Positions 25,766 to 34,356 of a DNA stretch of 64,000 nt are shown here, piece by piece (position 1 is the stretch's first letter; every line of letters starts with the position of its first letter). The translations under genes and the position numbers were made by a program. This stretch comes from Streptomyces sp. SUK 48. Its GTDB lineage: Bacteria > Actinomycetota > Actinomycetes > Streptomycetales > Streptomycetaceae. The notes beneath the pieces are model-generated. The model was not told the origin of the DNA, did no database searches, and worked only from the letters and a program-made list of their open reading frames with translations. The stretch is taken from positions 5,246,001 through 5,310,000 of the forward strand of contig NZ_CP045740.1 in NCBI RefSeq assembly GCF_009650765.1, written 5' to 3'.

Positions 25766-25873
25766 CCTTTGTCCCCAGGCGATTTGACCGGTGCCGGGTC
25801 CCTCGTCCGAGGGCTCGGTGAGATCTGGTTCAGACCTCGGTGAGAGTCGGGTCAGGCGCCGGCCGGACCCGGG

Positions 25874-26668
25874 TCAGGCGTCGGTCAGACCCGCCGCGGC
25901 CAGCAGATACGCGGTCATCGGGTCGTAGTGGCGCGGGCTGACCACATGGTCGTCCAGCGGCACGGCGACCTGGAGGGTGCCCTCCGCCTCCGCGAGGAAC
26001 AGCGCGGGGTCGTTGCAGTCGGCGTAGCCCACCGAGTCCAGGCCGTGCTGCGCGGCGTACCCGGCCCAGCCGTGATCGGCGACGACCAGGTCCGGCAGCG
26101 GCCGCCCGGCCCGCTCGAATCCGGTGAGGATGGCCCGCATCGGGGCCCCGGAGTGGGTGTGCCACAGCGTCGCCCCGTGCTCCAGGACGGCCACGTCCGC
26201 GAACTGCATGACGTACCCCTCGTCCGTCTGGAGCCCGTCCGGGATGACGACGATCTCGCAGCCGGCGGCGCGCAGCGCGGCGGCCGTGGCCCGGTGCACG
26301 TCCAGCAGCCCGCCCGGGTGACCGGTCGCGAACAGCACCCGCTCGCGCCCCTCGGCAGCCTTGCGCAGCCGCGCCGCGAGCCGCTCCAGGCCGTCCACGG
26401 TCAGCTCCGGGTCGATGGTGTCCTGGCCGAACCGGTACTCCGGGTCGTCGTTGACCCCCACCCGCTCGGCCATCACCGCGAGCACGTCCTGCTCGTCCGC
26501 CCAGCGGTCGCCCAGCTCCAGACCGAGCCAGAAGTTGCGGTCGCCGTTGGCCAGCAGCCGGTAGTGGGAGAGGTTGTTCTCGCGGGGGGTGGCGACGTCC
26601 CCCGCGATACGGGTCCTCACCAGGTGGTCGACGAGCTGGGCGCGGCTGGGTGTCCCGGATATCGGCAT
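25874..26668 (-). CDS. Conserved actinobacterial phosphatase-like protein
   Basis: A 264-residue cytoplasmic protein. It reads '[20 protein letters not shown]' at the start, with '[14 protein letters not shown]', '[13 protein letters not shown]' and '[12 protein letters not shown]' further on. Homologues in other streptomycetes are labelled phosphatase, as I remember, but I see no classical HAD or PPM motif and treat the activity as unproven. Another in-frame ATG at 26677 would add 'MDA'; neither start has a strong ribosome site. It lies downstream of the PucR gene in the same direction, 89 bases away. Confidence 0.75.
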   Translation of the reverse strand: MPISGTPSRAQLVDHLVRTRIAGDVATPRENNLSHYRLLANGDRNFWLGLELGDRWADEQDVLAVMAERVGVNDDPEYRFGQDTIDPELTVDGLERLAARLRKAAEGRERVLFATGHPGGLLDVHRATAAALRAAGCEIVVIPDGLQTDEGYVMQFADVAVLEHGATLWHTHSGAPMRAILTGFERAGRPLPDLVVADHGWAGYAAQHGLDSVGYADCNDPALFLAEAEGTLQVAVPLDDHVVSPRHYDPMTAYLLAAAGLTDA

Positions 26669-26757
26669 GGCATCCATTGTGGGGCAGCCCGGCGCGGGCG
26701 TCCCAGGGGTTTCGCCCGCTGGGACGGGCGTCACCTTCGCGCGGGCGGTGCGCGGTG

Positions 26758-28383
26758 TCAGCAGTGCCGCAGCGCGAACCACAACTCCATCCGTACGTCC
26801 GGGTCGTCCAGGTCGGCGCCGAGCAGCCGGGCGCCGCGGGCGACGCGTTGGCGCACGGTGTTGCGGTGCACCCCGAGGGCGACCGCGGTGCGGTCCCAAC
26901 TGCCGTGCAGGGAGAGCCAGGTGCGCAGGGTGTCCACCAGCGCGGGCCGCGCGGCGAGCGGTGCGAGCAGGTCCCGGGCCCGGGCCCGGGCCTCCGCCTC
27001 GGGCACCAGCCCGGACAGCCCGGCGCGGGCGCCGTGCCGGACCAGCGGGACGCGGGTGGCGCGGGCGCGGGCCAGGGCGCGGGCCGCCTGGGTGTCGGCG
27101 GCCGGCCATCCGCCGGGTCCCGCGGGCGCGCTGACCCCGAGGGTCCAGCCGGGCACCGGGGCGGGTTCCTGGCCGGCGGGCACCAGGACCCGTACGACCT
27201 CCCCGTCGAGGTCGACCAGGGGCGAGCCCAGGGCGGTGCCGAGGGCGGCGGCGGCCACGGTGTCCGGGGTCTGCCGTTCGGGGCGCGCGTGGACGACGAT
27301 CCGCTCGCCGTCGTCCTCGCCGGTGCCCGCGCCCGTGCCGAGCAGCGGCGCGACCTCCTGCGGCGCGGCCCCGAGCAGCAGCCGTACCAGCGCGGAGGAG
27401 CGGGCGGCCCCGGCCCCGCTGTGATGCTCCCCGGTGAGCAGCGACAGCAGCACCGCGCCGACGGAGGCGATGGTGTGGTCCCCGCCCTCGCGTCGCCCGG
27501 CGGCGACCCCGAGCACGAAGCCCTCACCGGAGCCGAGGGCGTAGGCGGACAGGTGGATGCCGTAGGCGGTGTCGGTGGCGGAGGCGGGTCTTGGCGGGGT
27601 GGTGGGGGCAGGGGGCGAGCCCGGGTCGGCCGGGCCGGCCGCGGCGGGGCCGGTCGGTGCGGCGGGCGCGGGGCCGGCCGGGGGGATCGGGCGGACCACC
27701 GCCGCGAGGTTCCGCAGGGCCTCGGCGACGGCGGGCGCGGGATGCCGGCCGGCCGTCGCGATCCCGGTGCCGTCGGGGCCGTAGAGCACCGCGTGCCCGC
27801 CGAGCCGCTGGGCGAGGCGGCGCAGCACGGACGGGACCGGGTCGGGCTGGGCCGCGGCGGCGGCGAGGCTCTGCTGGGCCTCGGTGACCCGCCGCAGCTC
27901 GGCGAGGCGGGCCTGCGCCATCAGCTGCCACACCGCGCGGGCCACGCCCGAGAAGGTGGTGCCCGGCGGGACCTCCAGCAGCGGCAGCCCATGGGCGTCG
28001 CAGGCGGTGACCAGGGCGTCCGGCACCGTGTCGTGCACCGGGGCGAGCCCGAAGCCGAGGGCGGCACCGCCGGCGGCGACGACCCGGGCCACGTAGGCGT
28101 CGAAGAAGGTGTCCGGCGACGGCGTGTCGGGGATCTGGACCCCGGCCGTGAGGAGCAGTTCGCCGCCGAGGAGGTAGGGGAAGGGGTCGGCCATCTCGGA
28201 GGTGTGCGCCCAGTGGACGACGACGTCCGGGCCGACGGGCCCGGCGAGCTGGCGCAGCGCGAGGTCCTCGCGGGCGAGGAGGGCGGAGAGGGGGACCGGC
28301 GGGGTCGGCGGGGTCGGCGGGGCGGCGGCGGCCGGGCCCGGGGCCTTGGAGCTCGGGCCCGTATCGGCCCTGATGTCGGCCAT
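26758..28383 (-). CDS. PucR/CdaR-family transcriptional regulator
   Basis: A 541-residue regulator. Residues about 30-150 form the N-terminal PucR ligand domain. The middle (about 180-430) is the GGDEF-like region with long Pro/Ala-rich linkers, and the end carries the PucR-type helix-turn-helix ('[20 protein letters not shown]'). ATG 28383 has GGAGG eleven bases upstream. It is divergent from the ureohydrolase gene with a 147-base gap containing an inverted repeat, so it probably controls that gene. PucR proteins often sense nitrogen compounds such as purines, GABA or polyamines. Confidence 0.88.
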   Translation of the reverse strand: MADIRADTGPSSKAPGPAAAAPPTPPTPPVPLSALLAREDLALRQLAGPVGPDVVVHWAHTSEMADPFPYLLGGELLLTAGVQIPDTPSPDTFFDAYVARVVAAGGAALGFGLAPVHDTVPDALVTACDAHGLPLLEVPPGTTFSGVARAVWQLMAQARLAELRRVTEAQQSLAAAAAQPDPVPSVLRRLAQRLGGHAVLYGPDGTGIATAGRHPAPAVAEALRNLAAVVRPIPPAGPAPAAPTGPAAAGPADPGSPPAPTTPPRPASATDTAYGIHLSAYALGSGEGFVLGVAAGRREGGDHTIASVGAVLLSLLTGEHHSGAGAARSSALVRLLLGAAPQEVAPLLGTGAGTGEDDGERIVVHARPERQTPDTVAAAALGTALGSPLVDLDGEVVRVLVPAGQEPAPVPGWTLGVSAPAGPGGWPAADTQAARALARARATRVPLVRHGARAGLSGLVPEAEARARARDLLAPLAARPALVDTLRTWLSLHGSWDRTAVALGVHRNTVRQRVARGARLLGADLDDPDVRMELWFALRHC

Positions 28384-28435
28384 GGTGTGCACTTCCTCCA
28401 CTCCAGGTCCCCTGTGTGGATAAAACGTACACTTC

Positions 28436-28458
28436 GTAGTGGCTGCGCGGCCACCTAC
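28436..28458. promoter_or_regulatory. Inverted repeat in the pucR-ureohydrolase intergenic region
   Basis: GTAGTGGC (28436-28443) and GCCACCTAC (28450-28458) are inverted with one bulged base and a six-base spacer. It lies between the divergent starts and is the best candidate for the PucR operator. Confidence 0.45.
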
Positions 28459-28530
28459 TGTCGATGCACAGGAACGCGCGCCGAGAGCGCGACGAGACGC
28501 AGCCAGGACGCAGGAAAGAAGGCACCCCCG

Positions 28531-29502
28531 ATGAGCAGCAACGAGACGCCCCGCGGCCCCGTCGACTCCTCCCGCGTCCCCCGGTACGCCGGCCCCGCGA
28601 CCTTCGCCCGACTGCCCCGCCTGGACGAGGTCGGCACCGCCGACGTCGCCGTGGTGGGCGTGCCCTTCGACTCCGGTGTCTCCTACCGGCCCGGCGCCCG
28701 CTTCGGCGGCAACGCGATCCGCGAGGCGTCCCGGCTGCTGCGCCCCTACAACCCCGCGCAGGACGCCTCCCCCTTCGCGCTCGCGCAGGTCGCGGACGGC
28801 GGCGACATCGCGGTGAACCCGTTCAACATCAACGAGGCCGTCGAGACGATCGAGGCCGCGGCGGACGACCTGCTGGGCACCGGCGCCCGCCTGATGACCC
28901 TGGGCGGCGACCACACCATCGCGCTGCCGCTGCTGCGCTCGGTGGCGAAGAAGCACGGCCCGGTCGCGCTGCTGCACTTCGACGCCCACCTGGACACCTG
29001 GGACACGTACTTCGGCGCCGAGTACACGCACGGCACGCCGTTCCGCCGCGCGGTGGAGGAGGGCATCCTCGACACCTCCGCCCTCTCGCACGTGGGCACC
29101 CGCGGCCCGCTGTACGGCAAGCAGGACCTCACCGACGACGAGAAGATGGGCTTCGGCATCGTCACCTCGGCGGACGTCTACCGCCGGGGCGCCGACGAGG
29201 TGGCCGACCAGCTCCGCCAGCGCATCGGCGACCGCCCGCTGTACATCTCCATCGACATCGACTGCCTCGACCCGGCGCACGCCCCCGGCACCGGCACGCC
29301 GGAGGCGGGCGGCATGACCTCGCGCGAGCTGCTGGAGATCCTGCGCGGCCTGGCGTCCTGCAACCTGGTCTCGGCGGACGTGGTCGAGGTCGCCCCGGCC
29401 TACGACCACGCCGAGATCACGTCCGTGGCGGCCTCCCACACGGCGTACGAACTGACCACCCTCATGTCCCGCCAGATCGCGGCGGCCCGGAAGGACGCGT
29501 AA
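28531..29502 (+). CDS. Ureohydrolase (agmatinase / guanidinobutyrase type)
   Basis: A 323-residue manganese enzyme of the arginase/agmatinase family that removes urea from a guanidino compound. The metal-binding blocks are complete: '[10 protein letters not shown]', '[10 protein letters not shown]' and '[20 protein letters not shown]'. ATG 28531 follows a purine-rich AGGAAAGAAGG. The TPP enzyme starts six bases after its stop. That pairing suggests 4-guanidinobutyrate rather than agmatine as substrate, by analogy with the arginine transaminase pathway of Pseudomonas, but the sequence alone does not decide this. Confidence 0.9.
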   Translation: MSSNETPRGPVDSSRVPRYAGPATFARLPRLDEVGTADVAVVGVPFDSGVSYRPGARFGGNAIREASRLLRPYNPAQDASPFALAQVADGGDIAVNPFNINEAVETIEAAADDLLGTGARLMTLGGDHTIALPLLRSVAKKHGPVALLHFDAHLDTWDTYFGAEYTHGTPFRRAVEEGILDTSALSHVGTRGPLYGKQDLTDDEKMGFGIVTSADVYRRGADEVADQLRQRIGDRPLYISIDIDCLDPAHAPGTGTPEAGGMTSRELLEILRGLASCNLVSADVVEVAPAYDHAEITSVAASHTAYELTTLMSRQIAAARKDA

Positions 29503-29507
29503 CCGAC

Positions 29508-31199
29508 GTGACCCACGACCACGACCTGGTACTCCGCCCGACCGCCGCCCAGCGGGAGGCCGCGCTGAACCCTCCCCCCGGCCGCAACGGCGGAGACCTG
29601 GTCGTGGAGACCCTGGCCGGGCTGGGCGCGACGACCGTCTTCGGCCTGCCGGGCCAGCACGCGCTGGGCGTGTTCGACGCCCTGCGCAGGTCCGCTCTGC
29701 GCTACGTCGGTCTGCGGGTGGAGAACAACGCGGGCTTCGCGGCGGACGCGTACGGCCGGATCACCGGCGAGGCGGCCCCGCTGCTGCTGTCCACCGGCCC
29801 CGGGGCGCTGACCTCGCTGGCCGCGCTCCAGGAGGCGGCCTCGGCCTCCGCGCCCGTCCTCGCGATCAGCAGCCAGATCCCGTCGGCGGGCCTGGGCGGC
29901 GGGCGCCACGGCTATCTGCATGAACTCCCCGACCAGGCCGCGTCGTTCCGGGGAGTGGTGAAGTCGGTGCACACGGCCCGCACCCAGTCCCAGATCCCCT
30001 CGGCGATCGCCGAGGCGTGGAAGTCCGCGCTGGCGGCCCCGCACGGCCCGGTGTGGGTCGAGATCCCCCAGGACGTCCTCCTGGCCCCGACCTCGCTGCC
30101 GGTGGTGACGGCGGTGGACGCGACACCGGAGGATCTGGCGCCCCGCCCGGAACTCACCGCTGTGGCGGCCGAGTTGCTGTCGCATGCCGCCCGCCCGGCG
30201 ATCATCGCGGGCGGCGGCGTCGTACGCTCGGACGCCTCGGGCAAGCTGCGCCGGCTGGCGGAACTGCTGGACGCCCCGGTGGTGACGACGTACGGCGGCA
30301 AGGGCGCGTTCCCCTGGGGGCACCCGCTGTCCCTCCAGTCCTGGCTGGAGGACCGCCACACCACGGACTTCCTGGAGGACGCCGATGTCCTGCTGGTCGT
30401 GGGCTCGGGTCTCGGCGAACTCTCCTCGAACTACCACACGTTCAAGCCTCGCGGCCAAGTCGTCCAGATCGAGGCGGACCTCGGCAAACTGGAGTCGAAC
30501 CACCCCGCGCTGGGCATCCACGCGGACGCCCGCCTGGCGCTTCAGGCCCTCCTGGAGACGGCGACGGAGCGGCGCGATCCCGGGGCGGCCGAGCGGGTGC
30601 GCGCGGTGCTCTCGCGCGTCTCGGACCGCATCGCGTCCCAGGAACTCACCCTGGAGCAGTCGCTGTTGACCGCCGTCCGCCGCGCGCTGCCGGCCCGCTC
30701 CCCGTCCTTCTGGGACATGACGATCCTGTCCTACTGGGCCTGGTGCGGCTTCGACCCCCGGGGCGCGAACCTGATGCACTCCGCGCAGGGCTCGGGCGGC
30801 CTCGGCTACGCCTTCCCGGCGGCCCTGGGCGCGGCGGTCGCCGACCCGACCCACCCGGTCCTCGCGGTCTCCGGCGACGGCGGCGCCCTCTACTCCGTCG
30901 CCGAACTGGCCACGGCCCGCCAGCACGACCTGCCCGTCACCTGGCTGATCATCGACGACGGCGGCTACGGCATCCTGCGCGCATACATGACGGACGCCTT
31001 CGGCGAGCCGGCGGCGACGGCAACGGAACTGACCCGCCCCGACTACGTGGCCCTGTCGGAATCCTTCGGCGTCCCGGCGGTACGGACGACCCCGGAATCC
31101 CTGGAATCCGACCTGACCCGGGCCCTGTCGACTCCGGGCCCTTCGGTGGTCGTACTGCCTGCGGTACTCAGGATGTTCGCGCCGACGCACTTGGGCTAG
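29508..31199 (+). CDS. Thiamine-diphosphate enzyme (acetolactate-synthase-like; possible 2-ketoarginine decarboxylase)
   Basis: A 563-residue TPP enzyme with the three standard domains. The N-terminal Pyr domain has the activating Glu in 'LRVENNAGFAADAYGR'. The middle domain follows with 'PAIIAGGGVVRS'. The C-terminal PP domain has 'SGDGGALYSVAELATA' for magnesium and TPP. The start is GTG 29508, with GGAAGGA 12 bases upstream, five bases after the ureohydrolase stop. In Pseudomonas, AruI of this fold decarboxylates 2-ketoarginine and a guanidinobutyrase acts two steps later, so AruI-like activity is a reasonable guess. The protein has no ALS regulatory partner nearby, so valine/isoleucine synthesis is unlikely. 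Confidence 0.85.
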   Translation: MTHDHDLVLRPTAAQREAALNPPPGRNGGDLVVETLAGLGATTVFGLPGQHALGVFDALRRSALRYVGLRVENNAGFAADAYGRITGEAAPLLLSTGPGALTSLAALQEAASASAPVLAISSQIPSAGLGGGRHGYLHELPDQAASFRGVVKSVHTARTQSQIPSAIAEAWKSALAAPHGPVWVEIPQDVLLAPTSLPVVTAVDATPEDLAPRPELTAVAAELLSHAARPAIIAGGGVVRSDASGKLRRLAELLDAPVVTTYGGKGAFPWGHPLSLQSWLEDRHTTDFLEDADVLLVVGSGLGELSSNYHTFKPRGQVVQIEADLGKLESNHPALGIHADARLALQALLETATERRDPGAAERVRAVLSRVSDRIASQELTLEQSLLTAVRRALPARSPSFWDMTILSYWAWCGFDPRGANLMHSAQGSGGLGYAFPAALGAAVADPTHPVLAVSGDGGALYSVAELATARQHDLPVTWLIIDDGGYGILRAYMTDAFGEPAATATELTRPDYVALSESFGVPAVRTTPESLESDLTRALSTPGPSVVVLPAVLRMFAPTHLG

Positions 31200-31218
31200 G
31201 ACGCGCGTCGACTCCCGC

Positions 31219-31333
31219 TCACCCGGCGTAGACGCGGACGGGGTCGAGGTGGAGTTCATGGGGGGACGGCGGGCAGAGCCACCAGATTCCCGGTGGGCTC
31301 GGCCCCGCACCTGGAGCAGTGGAAGACGGTCAC
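31219..31333 (-). pseudogene. Zinc-ribbon protein remnant with large internal deletion
   Basis: On the minus strand, GTG 31333 (GGAAAGG upstream) starts 'VTVFHCSRCGAEPTGNLVAL', a Cys-x2-Cys beginning that I know from longer Streptomyces proteins. In frame it stops at 31256. One frame over, directly continuing, 'HELHLDPVRVYAG' runs to TGA 31219, which resembles the very C-terminus of the same family ('ELHLDPVRVYA'). The roughly 100 residues in between are missing. So this looks like one gene reduced to its two ends, out of frame by a base in the GGGGGG run 31260-31265. The identification rests on memory. Confidence 0.4.
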
Positions 31334-31425
31334 ACACCCCTTTCCACAGCGTGGGCCGTGTCCACGGCCCACGCCGTATCGTCGTGTGGTCAGCACCGGC
31401 CATGGGCACATGCGGGGTGAGTCGT

Positions 31426-31998
31426 GTGAACGGTCAGGACGGGCAACGGACGTCGCCGACAAAGGACTTCCGGCCGATCCGGCGACGCGGTGTCGAGCGG
31501 CTCGCGCGGGCGGGGTGGGGTGAGGGGCGGTCCGTCTGGGCGGCGGACATCGGGGAACGTGAACTCGCCGTCGACTCCGTCGAGGTGACGCACGAGCCCG
31601 CGCCCGATGCCGTCGCCGGGGTCATGGGCCTGGACGAGGCCGCGATCCTCTGTGTCCGCCGCCGCCGTTTCGTCCTCGACGGCAAGCCGGTCCTGCTGTC
31701 CACGTCCTACCTGCCCGCCGACCTCGTCACGGGCACCCCGATCACCCAGCCGGACACCGGGCCCGGCGGCGTCTACGCCCGCCTCGCCGACCTCGGCCAC
31801 GCCCCCGCCCGCTTCCGCGAGGAACTCCGCTCCCGGATGCCGAGCCAGGACGAGAGCGACAGGCTCTCCCTGCCGCCCGGCGTCCCCGTGATCCAGCTCG
31901 CCCGCACCGCCTTCGACGCGGCGGGGCGGGTCGTCGAGGTCAACGAGATGGTCCTCGACTCCGCCGCGTACGTCCTGGAGTACGACTTCGAGGCGTGA
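31426..31998 (+). CDS. UTRA-domain protein of the GntR/HutC type without HTH
   Basis: A 190-residue protein from GTG 31426. Residues about 45-185 form a UTRA ligand domain ('LCVRRRRFVLDGKPVLLSTSYL', 'FREELRSRMPSQDESDRL', 'VVEVNEMVLDSAAYVLEYDF'). GntR regulators of this class have about 70 residues of winged helix before this domain. Here only about 30 residues without helix-turn-helix precede it ('KDFRPIRRRGVERLARAGWG'). The frame is open upstream to 31249 but shows no HTH there. It may be a natural HTH-less sensor or a truncated regulator. The ligand is unknown. Alternative starts are GTG 31417 and ATG 31402. Confidence 0.75.
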   Translation: MNGQDGQRTSPTKDFRPIRRRGVERLARAGWGEGRSVWAADIGERELAVDSVEVTHEPAPDAVAGVMGLDEAAILCVRRRRFVLDGKPVLLSTSYLPADLVTGTPITQPDTGPGGVYARLADLGHAPARFREELRSRMPSQDESDRLSLPPGVPVIQLARTAFDAAGRVVEVNEMVLDSAAYVLEYDFEA

Positions 31999-32063
31999 AC
32001 CGGCCCCGCCTCCGCCTCAGCCGGTCGACATGGGACTCGTTCTGCTCAGGCATGGACGAAGCA

Positions 32064-32080
32064 TGACCGGATGTTGGTCA
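32064..32080. promoter_or_regulatory. Inverted repeat TGACC-N7-GGTCA upstream of the beta-lactamase-like gene
   Basis: The 17-base site lies about 115 bases before the start of the secreted hydrolase at 32196. Two AT-richer segments (GTTTGAACAC, CTTGAGAACA) follow it and could hold the promoter. The regulator is unknown. Confidence 0.35.
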
Positions 32081-32195
32081 GTTTGAACACTCGTCTTGAG
32101 AACATGTGTGCAACTTCCGATCACCCCTGCGCGTCAAAGGGACTTACGTGCCCACCAGGGGTGCGTCCACACGTCGTTCCCAGGGGGACCCCGAT

Positions 32196-33116
32196 ATGAC
32201 CCACCGCTTCAGCCGGCGCGCCAAGGCGTCGGCCGCGGCGCTCGGTGCCGCGCTGCTCATACCCACCGTCGCGGCGGCCACCCCGGCCGCCGCGACGCCG
32301 CCCGCCGTGAGCTGCACATCGGGCAAGGCCGGCCTCGCCGCCCAGCTGACCAAGGACATCACCGCGGCGCTCGCCGACCGCAAGAGCACCGTCGCCATCG
32401 GCCTGTACGACCGCAGCACCAAGACCACCTGCACCCTGGGCGGCACCACCGCGTTCGACTCGGCCAGCACCGTCAAGGTCACCGTGCTCGCCGCCCTGCT
32501 GTGGGACGCCAAGAAGAACAACCGGTACCTGACGGACGACGAGGCCGCGCTCGCCACTGCCATGATCACCCAGTCGGACAACGACGCCACCAGCGCGCTG
32601 TGGAAGCAGCTGGGCCTCGCGAAGATCAAGGGCTTCCTGGCCGCCGCCCAGATGACCAAGACCGTGCCGGGGCCGGACGGTTACTGGGGCCTGACCCAGG
32701 AGAACGTCACCGACGAGCAGAAGCTGCTCCAGCTGATCACCGCCAAGAACAGCGTGCTCAGCGACAACGCGCGCGCGTACATCCAGCAGTTGATGGGGAA
32801 CGTCGAAGCCGACCAGCGCTGGGGCACGCCCGCCGGCGCGCCGTCCACCGTCTCCGTGCACGTCAAGAACGGCTGGCTGGAGCGCTCCACGCACGGCTGG
32901 CGCGTGCACAGCCTCGGCACCTTCAACGGCGCCGGCCACGACTACATGATGTCCGTGCTGACCCAGGACGACAGCACCATGGACTACGGCGTCACCACCA
33001 TCCAGGACGTCGCCCAGGCCATCCACAAGGACCTGGTGCCGGCCACCGCCAAGACGACGCGCTACGTCCCCACCAGCAGGCCCAGCGAGGCGTTCGTCGC
33101 CACGCCCGCACGGTAG
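32196..33116 (+). CDS. Secreted class A beta-lactamase-like serine hydrolase
   Basis: A 306-residue exported protein. Residues 1 to about 36 are a signal peptide starting 'MTHRFSRRAKASAAAL', with paired Arg but no full Tat consensus. The serine hydrolase marks follow: 'SASTVKVTVLAALL' with the S-x-x-K nucleophile, 'TQSDNDATSALW' with the SDN motif, and 'HVKNGWLE' where class A enzymes have K-T-G. The Asn in place of Thr in the last motif and the lack of a clear omega-loop Glu suggest a peptidase-like or inactive relative rather than a resistance enzyme. GGGGGA precedes ATG 32196. It is a single gene. Confidence 0.85.
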   Translation: MTHRFSRRAKASAAALGAALLIPTVAAATPAAATPPAVSCTSGKAGLAAQLTKDITAALADRKSTVAIGLYDRSTKTTCTLGGTTAFDSASTVKVTVLAALLWDAKKNNRYLTDDEAALATAMITQSDNDATSALWKQLGLAKIKGFLAAAQMTKTVPGPDGYWGLTQENVTDEQKLLQLITAKNSVLSDNARAYIQQLMGNVEADQRWGTPAGAPSTVSVHVKNGWLERSTHGWRVHSLGTFNGAGHDYMMSVLTQDDSTMDYGVTTIQDVAQAIHKDLVPATAKTTRYVPTSRPSEAFVATPAR

Positions 33117-33124
33117 CCGCGAAC

Positions 33125-33157
33125 CTTCATCACGAAGTCAACACAAAGTCTCCCGCG
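33125..33157 (+). promoter_or_regulatory. Candidate PHO box before the phytase-like gene
   Basis: Three adjacent 11-base units (starting 33125, 33136, 33147) resemble the PhoP direct-repeat pattern GTTCACC-N4: CTTCATC, AGTCAAC, AGTCTCC. The first two fit moderately, the third poorly. The site lies 32 bases before the start of a phytase-like esterase, where phosphate control would make sense. Low confidence. Confidence 0.3.
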
Positions 33158-33188
33158 CGGAGTTGACTCGCGGCTACGGTGATCGACC

Positions 33189-34273
33189 ATGCGCCTGAGA
33201 CATGTCATCGCCACCGTCACCGCCGGCCTGGCGGCCGCCACCACACTGACCGCCGCCGGGCCCGCCGCGGCCCGGCCCGCCGCCCTCGGCTCCAACCCGC
33301 GCGCGGGCCACGCCTGTTCGTCCACCGTCTCCATCGACCGCTTCTCCGACGCGCTCGACAAGACGACGTACGACGGCACGTTCGTCGGCAACTTCTCCGC
33401 CCTCGCCGTGGACCGCGACGGATCGCTCGTCGCCCTGGAGGACCGGTCCCAGCTGTTCGACCTGGACGCGAAGACCCTCGCTCCCAGGTCCGCCGTGCAC
33501 CTCGCGGACGAGAACGGCGCCGATCTCGACTCCGAGGGCCTCGCCATCGACCTCCCCCACGCTCGGCTTCGCTCGCGCGGGGGACCCCCACCGGCACCCT
33601 CCTCGTCACCTCCGAGACCGAGCCCTCCATCCGGCGCTACTCCCGGGACGGCAAGATCCTCGACCGGCTCCCCGTACCGTCCTCCCTGCTCGTCGCCCCC
33701 GCCGGCCGCGCCACCTTCAACCAGACCTTCGAGGGCCTGACCCTGCTGCCCGGCGGCCACACCCTCCTCGCGTCCATGGAGGACCCGATCGCGGGCGACG
33801 CCGCCGACCTCGTCCGCTTCCAGACCTGGACCCGGACCAAGGGCGACCACTTCCGCCTTGCCGCGCAGTACGCGTACCGCATCGACGCCGGGCTCGGCGT
33901 CCCCGAGGTGCAGGCCACCCCCGACGGCCGGCTCCTCGTCCTGGAGCGCGGCTTCACCGCCGGCGTCGGCAACACCGTCCGCCTCTACCTGGCCGACCCG
34001 CGCCACGCCACGGACACCAGCGGCATCGAGAACCTCACCGGCCAGAGCGGCGTCCGGCCGATCAGGAAGACGCTGCTGGCCGACATCGCCGCCTGCCCCT
34101 CCCTCGGCGCCACCGCCAGGCAGCCGCAGCCCAACCCCCTCCTCGACAACATCGAGGGCATGGTCATCACGGGCCGCGACCACACCGGCCGCCTGAAGGT
34201 CCTCCTGGTCAGCGACGACAACCAGAACCCGGTCCAGACGACGCGTTTCTACTACCTGCGGGTGCGCGCCTGA
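33189..34273 (+). pseudogene. Secreted phytase-like esterase, frameshifted within an inserted repeat
   Basis: ATG 33189 starts a signal peptide ('MRLRHVIATVTAGLAAATTL', then Ala-rich) and the first strands of the 'esterase-like activity of phytase' beta-propeller ('SALAVDRDGSLVALEDRSQL'). At 33552-33590 lies an odd GC-palindromic segment, after which the frame is shifted. The rest ('TLLVTSETEPSIRRYSRDGK' to 'NPVQTTRFYYLRVRA') is intact one frame over. Adding one G to the GGGGG run 33579-33583 makes a continuous 361-residue protein with the repeat translated as an extra loop. So the gene may be functional if the shift is an assembly error. Confidence 0.7.
33552..33590. repeat. Short palindromic repeat inserted in a coding sequence
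   Basis: The segment begins CTCCCCCACGCTCGG and ends CGCGGGGGACCCCCA, with C-run and G-run ends that can pair. I recall very similar elements (with six G) scattered in many copies in Streptomyces genomes, usually between genes. No second copy is visible in this window. Here it interrupts a phytase-like gene between conserved strands. Confidence 0.5.
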
Positions 34274-34356
34274 CAGCCGATTGTTACGGCGGGATGAAAT
34301 CACCCCCGCCCGTGTTGGTGCCTTCCGGAAAAGTACGACGAACGGGAGGCACCGGC

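Noticed and set aside
29508..31199. Acetolactate synthase for branched-chain amino acid synthesis
   Set aside because: No regulatory subunit or ilvC neighbour; it sits behind a ureohydrolase under a PucR regulator, so a catabolic decarboxylase is more likely.
32196..33116. Antibiotic-resistance class A beta-lactamase
   Set aside because: S-x-x-K and SDN are present, but the K-T-G motif reads K-N-G and no omega-loop Glu is clear, so resistance is not supported.
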